From Dentipellis sp. KUC8613 (taxonomy: Eukaryota; Basidiomycota; Agaricomycetes; Russulales; Hericiaceae): DNA of 64,000 nucleotides. Below, one piece after another: positions 10,807-21,266 of the stretch. Below the pieces are notes generated by a model, which was given only the letters and a program-made list of their open reading frames with translations, searched no databases and had not been told where the DNA came from. Positions within the stretch are counted from its first letter, which is position 1. The number at the start of each line of letters is the position of its first letter. The stretch covers positions 185,034 to 249,033 of the forward strand of contig NSJX01000030.1 in assembly GCA_002286715.1 (NCBI GenBank). Reading direction: 5' to 3'. Both the position numbers and the translations under genes were made by a program.

Positions 10807-11901
10807 ATGACGCTGCTCCGCCCATATCATTGCGCACTCAGGCTCGCCCTCAGGCTGCCCCGCTCTCCCGTCCGTTCCTTTGCATCTTCTATCCCTCGAA
10901 CCATGAAGGTATTCCCCGTTCCCGTCCGCGAGGACAACTACGCCTACCTCCTCATCGACGATGCGACCAGCGAGGCTGCTGCCGTTGACCCCTACGATGT
11001 TCCCAAGGTGAAGGCCGCTGCTGACCAGCTTGGTGTCAAGATCGTCGCCGCAATCACTACGCACCACCATTTCGACCACAGCGGAGGGAACAAGGTCAGT
11101 TTCATCTATCCTACCCCTACGCTCACCAAAGTAACGCCTCGATTGCACAGGACTTTGTAAGCATACATAGCTCTCTCATTCAGCTGTAATCTTCGCCAAC
11201 ACATGCGTAGGCCGCGACATATCCCGGCGCACCGATATACGGTGGGAGCCAGCAGATCCCCGCACTGACCAACCAAGTGAAGGACAGGTCCGAGTTCACT
11301 GTCGGCAAGGATATCCACGTCAAGTGCGCTGCATTCTACCCCACACCAGGTCGCGTGCGGGCTAACATTCGTACCTAGGTGCCTTGCGACACCCTGCCAC
11401 ACTCAAGACTCCATCTGTTACCATGTAACGGACAAGGCTGCGCCCTCCCAAGCAGGCGGAGTCTTTACCGGCGACACGCTCTTCATCGCTGGCTGCGGCC
11501 GTTTCTTCGAAGGCACGGGCGAGGAAATGGACGCTGCACTGTCTTACCTTGGTACTCTCCCGAACGACACGCTCGTCTACAACGGCCACGAATACACAGC
11601 AAGCAACCTCAAGTTCGCGCTCTCAGTGGACCCTTCCAATGCGGGCCTCGCACGGCTGAGCAAGATTGTTGCGGAGAACAAGGTCACGACTGGGCTTTCT
11701 ACGATTGGGGACGAAAAGGAATGGAACCCGTTCGCGCGTCTGACTTCCCCGCCAGTCTTGTACGGGTACCTTGCTCTTTCCCAGACCTCATATATTGACC
11801 GGTAGTTGATACCCAGGCAAGCGACTGGAACGAACCCGGAGGTGCCAAAGGCTGCCATCATGGACAAGCTTAGGGAGCTGAAGAATAACTTCAAGGGGTG
11901 A
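10807..11901 (+). CDS. GLO2: Glyoxalase II (hydroxyacylglutathione hydrolase)
   Basis: Binuclear metal hydrolase that converts S-D-lactoylglutathione to D-lactate and glutathione, the second step of methylglyoxal detoxification. Exons: 10807-11094, a 6-nt microexon 11151-11156, 11211-11323, 11379-11759 and 11817-11901. The metallo-beta-lactamase signature THHHFDHSGGNK is at about residue 81; downstream come YPGAPIYGGS, TPCHTQDSICY, the GVFTGDTLFIAGCGRFFEG metal-ligand block and YNGHEYTASNLKFA. The C-terminal exon completes LQATGTNPEVPKA through a final helix ending NNFKG. Residues 1-32 (MTLLRPYHCALRLALRLPRS and onward) are basic, hydroxylated and free of acids like a mitochondrial presequence, and a second in-frame ATG at 10903 starts MKVFPVPVREDNYAYL exactly where cytosolic enzymes begin. 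Dual targeting by alternative initiation is therefore plausible. Confidence 0.95.
11151..11156 (+). other. GLO2: 6-nt microexon of GLO2
   Basis: The sequence GACTTT is flanked by a CACAG acceptor and a GTAAGC donor. Including it gives SGGNKDFAATYPG, which has the spacing expected between the metal-binding motif and the YPG segment; skipping it keeps the frame but deletes Asp-Phe. Confidence 0.75.
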
Positions 11902-12311
11902 GCAGACAGGTGCGTCTCCGTTGGACGCAACGCCGGCTGGGTCAGTTCTTCTGACTGGAATGCAGAAACAGCAGTCGATTATGAAGTCAGCCTCCTGGTG
12001 CCGTCCCGTGAGGATGACATGGGTGTAGCGTTAGAACCCGACGTGTGGACGGATGGATCATGTACTTGTGCTGTGTCTGACTTATCAGCCAATGTATTCT
12101 AGTCGTGCTTTTCTTAACCTATCGCATCCCGCAGCCTCATGTGTAGTGCTCACACGCAACGAGGGCGAGTATAAATAAGTTCCCTGTTCCGAGCAATCCA
12201 TAGGCACAATACTTTTCAAAATACAAGTCCGACCCACGCGTACGAGCGGGCGTCCATCTCGCATACCATCACATCTGAACAGCCCCAGAGAGAAACGGAG
12301 ACAGGGCCCAC
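11902..12311. other. Convergent 3' flanks of GLO2 and SFT2
   Basis: No gene seen. The stretch lies between two converging stop codons and should consist of the two 3' UTRs and their polyadenylation regions. Confidence 0.6.
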
Positions 12312-13162
12312 TTACGCCATCCCGAAAATCTTGAGCACCGCCGTGCGGGCGTAGGGGATATAAGACAGGGTGTACCACAAGAAGGCGAGGTACTCGATGA
12401 TCACGAAGACTGTTGTCAGAGCGCGTTATTAGTCTTGGCTGGGTGGGGATATTCAGGTCATCGCGCTTACTTATGCATAGGATCTGTAAAATGGGCGCGG
12501 TCAGCGGGTGCGACGGATGAAGAGCAGAGAAAGGGAAGACGCACTCCGCTGTCGAGAACGAAGGCACCGACGAAGATCAGTGCTATTGACCCCAAGAAGA
12601 GGATTGTCGCGATAATTCGGACAGGCTTGAACATCTGTAACTGATGTTAGGCGGAACCTCCGTATTAGCGCTCAACGGTACTGACCAGCTTGATTTGCTT
12701 GAAGAACTATATTGAAGACAAAGGTCAGGGGGATGTGTTAGGCAAAGAGCATGTTGTCACGTACGCCAATGAGGAAGCCCGTGCTGATGAGTGACACGAC
12801 CGTGCCAAGCGCGTACAACACTGGCAACGCGCAACCCATAAGCGCCACCGACAAACGAGCCCTAGAAGTGAAAGCAGATACGCACGAGCGAAAGTCGTCA
12901 ACGAGCCTACAAACAACATGATCGAGCCCAGGATACTGAGCACGAAGCCAATCGCGAAGCTAGGAACCGCGCAAGTTCGTCAACCGACGCCAACGCAGCG
13001 TGGAGGGAGGGGAAGGGAGGAGACATACCAGCCAGCGAACCCATACAGACGTTGCGTGCGCGTGAGCCCGAGGGCAGAGAACGCAGAGTCGCCCTCGAAG
13101 AACTGCGTCTCCGGGATAGCGTTGCCCGCAGTCTCGAGGTTAAACCAACCCTTGGATGCCAT
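12312..13162 (-). CDS. SFT2: Vesicle transport protein SFT2
   Basis: Small four-helix Golgi membrane protein involved in fusion of endosome-derived vesicles with the Golgi. It is split into about seven small exons. The protein starts MASKGWFNLETAGNAIPETQ, followed by the family hallmark FFEGDSAFSALGLTRTQRLYGFAG, then four hydrophobic helices: GFVLSILGSIMLFVGSL, LYALGTVVSLISTGFLIG, IIATILFLGSIALIFVGAF and CIIFVIIEYLAFLWYTLSYI. The loop FFKQIKLMFKP lies between helices 2 and 3, and the C terminus is PYARTAVLKIFGMA. Length and topology match the Sft2/Got1-like family throughout. Nothing is missing. Confidence 0.93.
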
Positions 13163-13806
13163 GTTTGTGTTTCGCGTGGGAGTTGGGCGATTTACTTAGT
13201 CGTGAAAAACGTAGAAGCGGAGAGGGGCGGGGGTAGAGCGTGTATAGGAGTATATCTGAAGGGTACGGTAGGGATGCTGGGCCGGCAGCGAGGAAGGGGG
13301 CGGATGAGAGCTGGAGGGGTGATCCTGATACGCGCGCAGCCACGCAACTCCGCCACACGGCCGACTCACGCGCGGTCCTTTCCGCCCACCGGCATAAGAA
13401 CGGAACACGTATTCATTTATATCGACTTTTGGGGGACATGCTGTCATGAGTGGAAGCGCTACAGGGTGTACGACGACAGCAGAATGAGGTGGGAACGAGA
13501 AGAAAAAACGACTACAAAACAACAAGTGGTAGTAGAGATATGCACAGTGATCAGGACCATCTAGCGCACAAAACAATATCGAAGAAATCCAGCAGAGACC
13601 GTAACAATTCATCAATTTTTCGTGAACGTGCAAGAGACCAATGTAAGCATGAGCAGGGCATGACCGAATTGGATGAGGAAGCATGAAACCAGCATTCGTG
13701 AGGGCTTGAAAGAACGTCATGTAGTCAGTAGTTCGCATAAAGCAGGATCGTGCCCGTCAAGGGCGAGGCAGATGGAAACCCGGTGCTAGCATGGAGCATA
13801 TTAATA
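13163..13806. other. Intergenic between SFT2 start and EDC4-like stop
   Basis: No gene supported. It should hold the SFT2 promoter/5' UTR and the 3' UTR of the EDC4-like gene. Two long open frames overlap here on opposite strands, with low-complexity translations and no domain, so I treat both as chance. Confidence 0.5.
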
Positions 13807-16800
13807 TCATGTTGGCTTGTGGCTCAGGATGTCCTGGATGTCGGCAATCGACCTAGCAGTCTCCATTGCCTGCGGCGCACCCGGCGGCAAGATGGCAATG
13901 CGTTGCTTGGTCGTGTTCAGCATCGCTTGGACGTTCGGCAAGACGCGAGCGATATAAGGAGAAATGAGGGGGTCCTATACATCAATTGTCAGCTCAAGTA
14001 CTGCGAGTTCATTCATGACCGCTGCTCACGTTGGTTTTAAGCACCGCGGCCGCGCGCTGGAGCCACCATAGAGACGATTTAAACGACTCATCGACCGGCG
14101 CACTCTCACCAATCGCTGCAGCGAGCTAATCGAACGATCAGAACAAAAACCTAAGCAACTAACATCAGTTACTCACTCTGTGCACGATAGTCAAAACGAC
14201 AGCCTGCGACAACGGACTAGGGCCGTTCATAGGCATCACGATATCCGGGTTGGATCTAGCCAGCAGCTCGCGGAGCTGACGGGGGTCTTGGGTGCCCAGC
14301 ACCGCAAGGTATGTGTCATCCCACTCCTCGGTCTGCGTGGGGGATGACTGCACGGGGGCGGGGGCGGGAGGAGGAAGCGCGGGATGGGAAGCTTGCGGTG
14401 CGGGGATGTTCGAGGGGAACCAAGGGCCCTGCATGCCAGGAGCGGGAGGTCCTTGCATGGCCTGCGGTGGATACGGACCGTACGACTGCTGAGCCATGCC
14501 TCCTCCCATATTTCCTTGACGCATATGGGACTGCTGGTTGAACGGCACCATCGCTCCAGGGACGCCCGAAGATGGTGGAGGGGAGTGACGAGGACCAGAA
14601 GCAGGCATTCCGATGTTGTTGGTCAAGAACCTAATCTGATCAGACAACGACCGGACGTTCTGTTCCAGCTCTCTGAGGGCATTCTGGAGAAAACGTCAGT
14701 ATCTGGGGGCAACGAAAGGAGATATAACACACCTCCTGTCCGCGCAGGGCCTCACTCTGCCACGCAATCACTTCTTTCTTGATGCTCAGCATCTCGGCAT
14801 GGATCTCACGAGACAGATCCTGGTGCATCGCAGAGGACTGCTGCGTGTACGCCGGGATGAGCGTCTTGGAGATTGCATCCTTGACATGACGCTCGATGAC
14901 AGGAGTGATGGCGGACGAGAACGTCCTTGCCACATGATTTGAGACGTCCGGACGAACAAGCAACTTCTCGATCTCGTTCGGCAAGGCCTGCAAATTCGAA
15001 TCAGCACACAGCGAATGCATACATGTACACAAAGATGACAAACCTTGTTCATCGTGTCGCCGAGACCCTTGGCGATCTGACCATTCAACGCCGACTTCAC
15101 CTCGTTCTTCGTGATGTTCTCGAGGGAAGGCAAGACGGAGTTTTGGACCTCCGACTTGACCGCCATCTCGACGACTCTCGTAGTGTTTTTCGTCAACTCG
15201 TTAGAAATCAGCTTCAAGATCTTCTCCTGGCGAGCGAAGTCTGCAGCCTGCTCATTGGCGCGGACTTCCTCCAGACGTTGATCTATCAGCGCACAAGTGT
15301 CAAAAAACTGTCTCAGATACGCGGCGAAGAAGGCTTACGCTGCTTATCCAGTTCTTTTCCTACAAGTCGGCCGATGCGACTGTACAGACTCTCTTCCATT
15401 TTCTTGATTTCTTTCAGCATAGCGGCACCGAGGGGCGTGTCGCCGTTGTTTCCGGCCTCAGTGTTCTTTGTCGGCTTCTCCTTCTCCTTTCCACCTGCCT
15501 CTTCCTTGTTGTCCTTCCAACCGACGTTCTTGCCCTTGCCCTTACCCCTGTCCCTGACATCCGAACGACCTTCGTCACGGGCCAGCTCAGCCTCGACTTC
15601 TTCCGAAGGAGGCGTCCTCAGCCTGTTCAACGGCGCAGCAGCGGGAATAGAGGGCTGTACAACCTGCGGCTGAGGTGCCTGTGCTGCTGCCTGACGTTGA
15701 TTCCTCGGCTCTGCCGGAGCGGGCTGAGAGGCCTGGGCAGGAGGGGCATGGGGGTACTTGGACATAGTACTGGCCAATGCACCATCAAACCATTCCTTAC
15801 GGATAAGGACCTGGTCGACACCAGAAGAGTGGACCGAGAAGGCCACAAGCGCAAGATCGCCAGTGGGAACCTTCGCAGCGACGCAAGCGGCATGGGCCTC
15901 CTCGCCAGTGGGATCCGCATCTGCCGTAAGGATGACGAAGTGGATAGTCGGCTTTGGACCAGCAAACTCGACGACTTGTTCGAAGTAGCCGCGAACGTCG
16001 TCGGGGCTAGTAGGGTGGGGCGGGGTGTCGAAGCCAAGCTTGAAGGCGATCATGCCATCGCGACGGTTGTTGGCCACCCAGAGCGTCTGGATCCTGGAGT
16101 CGTAGTTCGCATGTCCGAACATCTCTGGATCTTCGCCCTGGCCGTTGACGAACTTGATGGTGGCGAGGACATTCTTGCTCATGTGCTGCAAGAGCTGGAA
16201 CTCGGTGCCATGCTTGCGACCAAGGACGAGTCCTCCATCCACGAAAGTGATAGAGGAAGGCAGCTCGTCGCCACGGATCTTCTGGGACCAGAAGGATTGC
16301 CGATCGCGGAGGCTCCAGTAGGACAACGTCGAGTCCTCCGTCACGGTTGTGATCGCGGAATGCGCAACGTCGAATTCGAAAGCGACGAGCGACTAAATGT
16401 GAACACGGGGATGAGCGCCTCGAAAGACAACACCGTATCTGACATCTACTTACCGGCGAGATGGTGAATGGGTGAGAAATACGACGCAACTCAGTCTGCT
16501 CGATGGGTTCGCCGCCGAAAATACGAGCCGCCTCAGCGATATTCAAGGGGTAGATATTGCTCTCTGAAGCGATGGCCATGATCTCCTCTTGCTGAGGGTG
16601 CCATTTCACGGAATGCAACGCGTCGGGTCCCGCTGTTGGAAGGACGCAAAGAGACAACTTGCCACTGGAAATTTATCGTCAGTCAACTTAGAAAGACTTC
16701 AAAGAACAGCACGTACGGGACATCGTCCGTGATCGTCTCAGGAAGCTCCCAAACGACGAATCCTCCGTCGGACGTGACACCAGCCAACCAGTTCCCGAAG

Positions 16801-18799
16801 ACGGCCATATCAGTGACAGCAGTCGTAGGCGAGAACACCGAGTTGGGGAGCTGGAGCAAGGTACGGTCGCCGCTAGAACGCGAGATAACACGCACGCGAC
16901 CTTAATTGAACACATTGAGTGCATGAAACTATCAGACAGTGGATGATCACATACCCTTCGTCATGGCGTATGCAACCCAATGAGTTGCACCGATGGTCGT
17001 GCCCGGAAGGAACGCGGAGTCCACCCTCACGAGAGCAATGGCGGTGGACTTGACTGCGTCCCTGGGTGCTTGGATCTCGTCCAAAGGCTGGGAGACATCG
17101 AACACGATATTCTGGGCTTGCACGCTGGAAGACAGATCAGAAACAAGAATTCTGTAATGTTTGTAGCGACTTACTTGGGGCTAGACTGGGATTTCTTGCT
17201 GCCAGAACCACGCGATCGACCCTCTTGACCTTTCCAGCTGCCGCGAGGTCCAGGAGAGCTTTCCTTCTCCCTTCCTGCGGAGGTCACAGCGGTATGGGCG
17301 GCAGGAGGAGCAACGAGAGGGCCCAGTGGAGATTCAGATGACCGAGGCTCTTTGCGTTGCTGCTGGAGCTGAGGCTGGGACTGGGGCTGCTGCTGCTGCT
17401 GTTGCTGGATAGCAGGCTTTGGTGGCGAATTGCGAGGTGACGTCACTTGTGTGGGTTTCGGGGGTAGAGGACGAGGCTGGGAACGCGATTGAACAGTCTC
17501 TGGCAGAGGCAGATCTTCTGTGGACGCGGCTGCTTCGTACTGGGTGGACAGGGCAGCCAAGGACGAAGATTGCCCGCGGGTCAGCTGCTCGATGAGGTTG
17601 TCCACGGACTTGCGTTTCGGGTCGGTCACAGCAGACGCGGACCACGGCTCCTCACTTCCGGTAGAGTTGCCAGACGCCTGATGAATAGTTGGTGGTGGCT
17701 TCCTCGCAGAGGAAGTGGTGGAGGCCAGCGCGTCGAACGGCGAAACGAAATCGAATAAGGATTTACGGCCTGGAGAAGGCGGCTGCTGTGGGCTCTGAAC
17801 GCTTGGTGGGTGCTGCATTACCTCGTGGTTGGCCTCGCGGGGAGTCACCGTCTCGGGTTCATAGTAAGAACTGGACTCGTGCTGCGATATATCCGTGGGC
17901 GGATAGGGGGGTGAAGGACCACCAGCAGGGAGAGGCAAGTTGGCTGGGTGCGTATAAGCCTGCTGCTGCGAAGCACTGCTACGAAGTAGGCGTCAGACAC
18001 TGGTTCGGAACATGCTACGAGGGTGATATATGGTTTTGTGCGACCGTAAAGTTCCTCTCAGGTGCCACTACCGGCTGCCGCAATGTAGATCACGACTTCT
18101 CTCCATCGCACTGTTATATCTCAACACGATGTAGCCGGTAGGCAGATCGAAAGGCTCAAGAATCATGCGACTGAATGGCCTCGAGCACACTCCGCATGGA
18201 CAGTTCGACACCTCGATATCTCCACAGATCGTACTACGCCTTATCCGAAACGAAATTGCTCACCCTGACATCAGCTGCTCAAGGAGAAGTCGTCCCTGAG
18301 ATTCGTTCGTGCTCGAAGTTCCCGATCGCTGCGAGGAGCCAGGGGGTGTCGGGACTTGCTGAGGTTGGGGCTGGGGCTGAGGTTGGGGCTGAGGGGGAGG
18401 CCCAGACGGGGACCCAGAGACAGTAGAACCAAGCAGATTAAGAAGTGCACTTTGCCGACTCTCGGACACATTATTTGAGGCATTGGAGGAGGCCGACTGG
18501 GCGGTGATTGAAGAGACTGGCGTGCCGGGGGCAGAGTTGCTTTGGTGCGGACCTGTAAAGGCGCCTGCACCTCCGCTTGTGTTTGGCTGGCCCGACGGCG
18601 ACGTTAAGTTACTGAAGAGGGACTCTACATGACCTGGAGAGGTGGACTGTGTAGGCTCGCGGAGCGATTGGGTAGGAGAAACGTGTTGGTACTGCTTCAA
18701 CTGCTGCGGCTGGAGAGACTGATCAGGGTACGGGGGCTGCGGTCCTGGAGGGCTCGATCCGCGTGAAAAGAGGTTGTGGATAAGTCCTGAGCGATCCAT
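13807..18799 (-). CDS. EDC4/Ge-1-like mRNA decapping scaffold
   Basis: Homologue of enhancer of mRNA decapping 4 (Ge-1/Varicose; Pdc1 in fission yeast), a P-body scaffold that promotes Dcp2 decapping. Starts MDRSGLIHNLFSRGSSPPGP. The N-terminal 420 or so residues are disordered, with a PQ repeat, a run of seven Gln and a motif LLLEQLMSG. A WD40-like propeller follows (NIVFDVSQPLDEI, ALHSVKWHPQQEEIMAIAS, VAFEFDVAHSAITTVTEDST, QTLWVANNRRDGMIAFKL), then a charged linker and a long coiled coil (from GAAMLKEIKKMEESLYSRIG). The C-terminal Ge-1 domain is clear: TYLAVLGTQDPRQLRELLAR, GPSPLSQAVVLTIVHRLA, WWLQRAAAVLKTNDPLISPY, LPNVQAML. The first intron (about 17991-18265) is long for this genome, about 275 nt. 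It shares a 186-bp divergent promoter with the ALKBH7-like gene. Confidence 0.88.
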
Positions 18800-18985
18800 G
18801 ACGTGAAATCTGGCCGATTAGCAGAGCAGACGAGAGGAGAGGGTGAGATGGGGAGAGGGTGAAAAGTAGATGGGTTCGCCTCTCGGTGGTCTTCAAGGTC
18901 TTCTGCACGAGGCGCCTCATTGAACACACGAGGTCGCTCGGACCTTGCCGTCATTCAAACACAGACCAACGCCTCCACTCCATCC

Positions 18986-19854
18986 ATGCTACGTACCCTC
19001 TCTGCTGCTCTTCGCAGCACCTCCCGACATCCACGCGAAAAATACAGAGCCTATTCTGATGTCACTTCGCACGCAGGGGACTTCCACTTTGTACCCGATT
19101 TCTTCTCGTTGCCCGAGCAGCGAACTCTTCTCTCGGCGTCTCTGCAGAAGCTGGATCAGACCGAACCTAGAAGTATGCAACGTCGCCGCAAGAGGCTACT
19201 GGCGTCTTCAAAAACAAGCCGGGACTCAGGTTTGATCCAGGATGTGTTTTTGCCCGATGAGTACTACCAATTTGAAGACGTAGGTCCCCCGGTTGTTCCT
19301 CTCGAGCTGTGCTCACTTTCAAACTCCTCAATGGCAGGGACATTTCGACGGCGTTATTAGGCGCTTTCGTGAAATGCATGTTTCTTCTTGGGATGACGTC
19401 GACTCTCCTGCCCTTGCCAAGGCTCTGAGCCGCCTGGGACCCCTGTATCCGACAGAAGCCGATACTCAGACGCACCTCCTGCATCTAGCATCCGATGGGG
19501 AGATTGATCCCCATGTTGATAACCTGGACGCTAGCGGATCGTGGATCCTAGGAGTAAGCCTAGGTGCCGATCGAGTGCTCCATATTGAACCAGTCAAAGG
19601 CGAGGGCTCTCAAGACGCCTTTGACGTATTATTGCCCTCGGGGAGTGTTTACGTCCAAAAGTTCGCCCATCATGAGCTCTGCAATGCCGTGGTCTGACAC
19701 ATCATGCATCAGAAACTCCGTGCGGTACAGCTGCAACCATTCGGTACTACGACCAAGTTCTTTTCGGGGAAAAGAGCTGGTTTTGGGGCAACGCATGAGC
19801 CTTATAATTAGGGTAGGTCATACAATTGCACAGATTGACACCGTTGTAAATTGA
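18986..19854 (+). CDS. ALKBH7-like Fe(II)/2-oxoglutarate dioxygenase, probably mitochondrial
   Basis: Member of the AlkB superfamily close to ALKBH7, a mitochondrial 2-oxoglutarate oxygenase. Exons 18986-19279, 19338-19660 and 19713-19854 give 252 residues. The first 30 residues (MLRTLSAALRSTSRHPREKY) are Arg/Ser-rich and acid-poor, as in a mitochondrial presequence. The core begins HFVPDFFSLPEQRTLLSAS. The metal triad is visible: His and Asp in EIDPHVDNLDASG and the distal His in VRYSCNHSVL, followed by the 2-oxoglutarate-binding Arg in QRMSLIIR. The last intron uses an unusual GTTCGC donor; splicing there is needed to reach the distal His and Arg, because reading through stops after QKFAHHELCNAVV. 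The active site therefore depends on that splice. The substrate is unknown. Confidence 0.82.
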
Positions 19855-20870
19855 CATCGTACCATTTGCAAGGATCGGAAAGCCGTATGATCCTCAATAT
19901 AGTATGCTAATTAGCTACCCTTGACGGCCGTGTGAAGCAAGACTACATTGCCTTCACCTCGTGCCGCTTGCATCTCCTATCCCATCGCGATTCTCCACCA
20001 TACTCAGCCGTGAGATTCGGTACTCCGAGTAAGCCGGCGGCTGTTTTGCCCCCTTGCTTCTAGACCATCGCTCAGATTTGACACCGAATAATCATGCTTG
20101 AACAACGTGCCAAAGATAACACGGAGCACCACAGTAAGTATTCAGATCGGCATTCACACACGGTCGTAGGCGCCATGTCAGAGGATCACGATGTCTGTGC
20201 CATATTCCACCAATAGATTTGCGGTAGAATATGGTGCGCATCCGGATCTCCAAAAGTGTTCCGTCTCAAGGAGATAAGTTTGCTCGACGTCCTCCTGACC
20301 TTGGACGCCATGTCTTACACGAGGGCCCACGGGAATAACTATCTCAGGCATAGCTACAGCGCTCCGTATCCACATGCAGACTGTACAGAACGGTTCTGTG
20401 GCGTGGTTCGCAAATAGCTCAAATGAATGGAGAAGCCGCCTAGAGCCATTTCTGCGGCATTCGATGGGGATCACTGGGTCTGCCAGGGACAGCTGTAATA
20501 CACAGGCATCCTAGGTGAGTTATACGCGGAAGGGAAACGTAGCTTCTTAGTTGACAGATGGCCAAGAACTCAATCACAGCTTGTGGGTGGAAAGGGGCCG
20601 TAAATTGATGGGTGGGCCCTAAGAGACGGCGACGCTTCCTGAACAGAGGTTGCTACATCCCCAAGCTGAAGAAACGAAGAGACGGCCGGGACATACGAGT
20701 CCGTGGCAGATAATCAATAAGTGGCATGGGGAAGGAAGGAGAGATCCGATTGATCATGCTGTGCCAAACATGCGTACACGAAGCTGATAAGAGATAAAAG
20801 GGCTGAGACCGTCTCCCAGTCAGCACTAGTGCATTTCCTACCGCATTACAACCACCACAACTTGACCACT
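19855..20870. other. Intergenic: ALKBH7-like 3' flank and metallothionein promoter region
   Basis: No gene recognised. The longest open frame (20178-20474, minus) has no domain and no splice partners. The last 100 bp act as the presumed metallothionein promoter, with a TATA-like element at 20794-20799. Confidence 0.5.
20794..20799 (+). promoter_or_regulatory. TATA-like box of the metallothionein gene
   Basis: ATAAAA within GAGATAAAAGGG, 72 nt upstream of the metallothionein ATG. The distance suits a TATA element with a short 5' UTR, as expected for a strongly inducible gene. No metal-response element was identified with confidence. Confidence 0.45.
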
Positions 20871-21088
20871 ATGATCGCTGTGAGTGCTCACTCACTATTG
20901 TCGAGGACGTCACTCACGTCGACGCCGATGCCTAGACCACTCAGACTCTTTCCAACCAGAACTGCGGTTCCAGCTCCTGCAACTGCGGCTCTAGGTGCGT
21001 ACGCTGAAACTTCTTAGAGAATGTCGTTCTGACCGTGTCGCCATGTCACTTCAGCTGCGCCTGCAAGCCCGGCGAGTGCAAGTGCTAA
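20871..21088 (+). CDS. Metallothionein, 33 aa, seven cysteines
   Basis: Cys-rich metal-binding peptide, expected to chelate Cu(I) in the cytosol. Coding exons 20871-20879 (9 nt), 20936-20994 (59 nt) and 21055-21088 (34 nt) are joined by GT-AG introns with donors GTGAGT and GTGCGT, giving 33 residues and a TAA stop. The N-terminal dozen residues (MIATTQTLSNQN) precede the metal-binding part, whose cysteines are at 13, 18, 20, 24, 26, 31 and 33, i.e. CGSSSCNC, then CACK, then ECKC. Seven cysteines with interleaved Ser and Gly is the pattern of small fungal copper metallothioneins of the Neurospora/Agaricus type. There are no aromatic residues. Introns exceed coding sequence in length, so no single frame reveals the gene. 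The 9-nt first coding exon is the least certain part. Confidence 0.82.
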
Positions 21089-21266
21089 ACGTATCGCCTT
21101 GCTGGCCGTCGCGTTCACTTATGGATCTGTAAGATGAAGGGGGCGAAGGAGGTGTCAGAATAACCATGTAAACCATCAATGCAAATTCGTTGTATTCCTT
21201 GCTGTTCTGAGCGGTGCCGGGCACTCAATCACCCTGAAAGAAGCAGCAATTTGCTATGTCATAGTG

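Noticed and set aside
13052..13738. Two long overlapping open frames on opposite strands (170 and 180 codons)
   Set aside because: The translations are low-complexity, mutually antisense and without family motifs; the stretch is the flank between SFT2 and the EDC4-like gene.
20178..20474. 98-residue minus-strand open frame between the ALKBH7-like and metallothionein genes
   Set aside because: No homology is recognised, the codon use differs from neighbours, and there are no splice-supported extensions.
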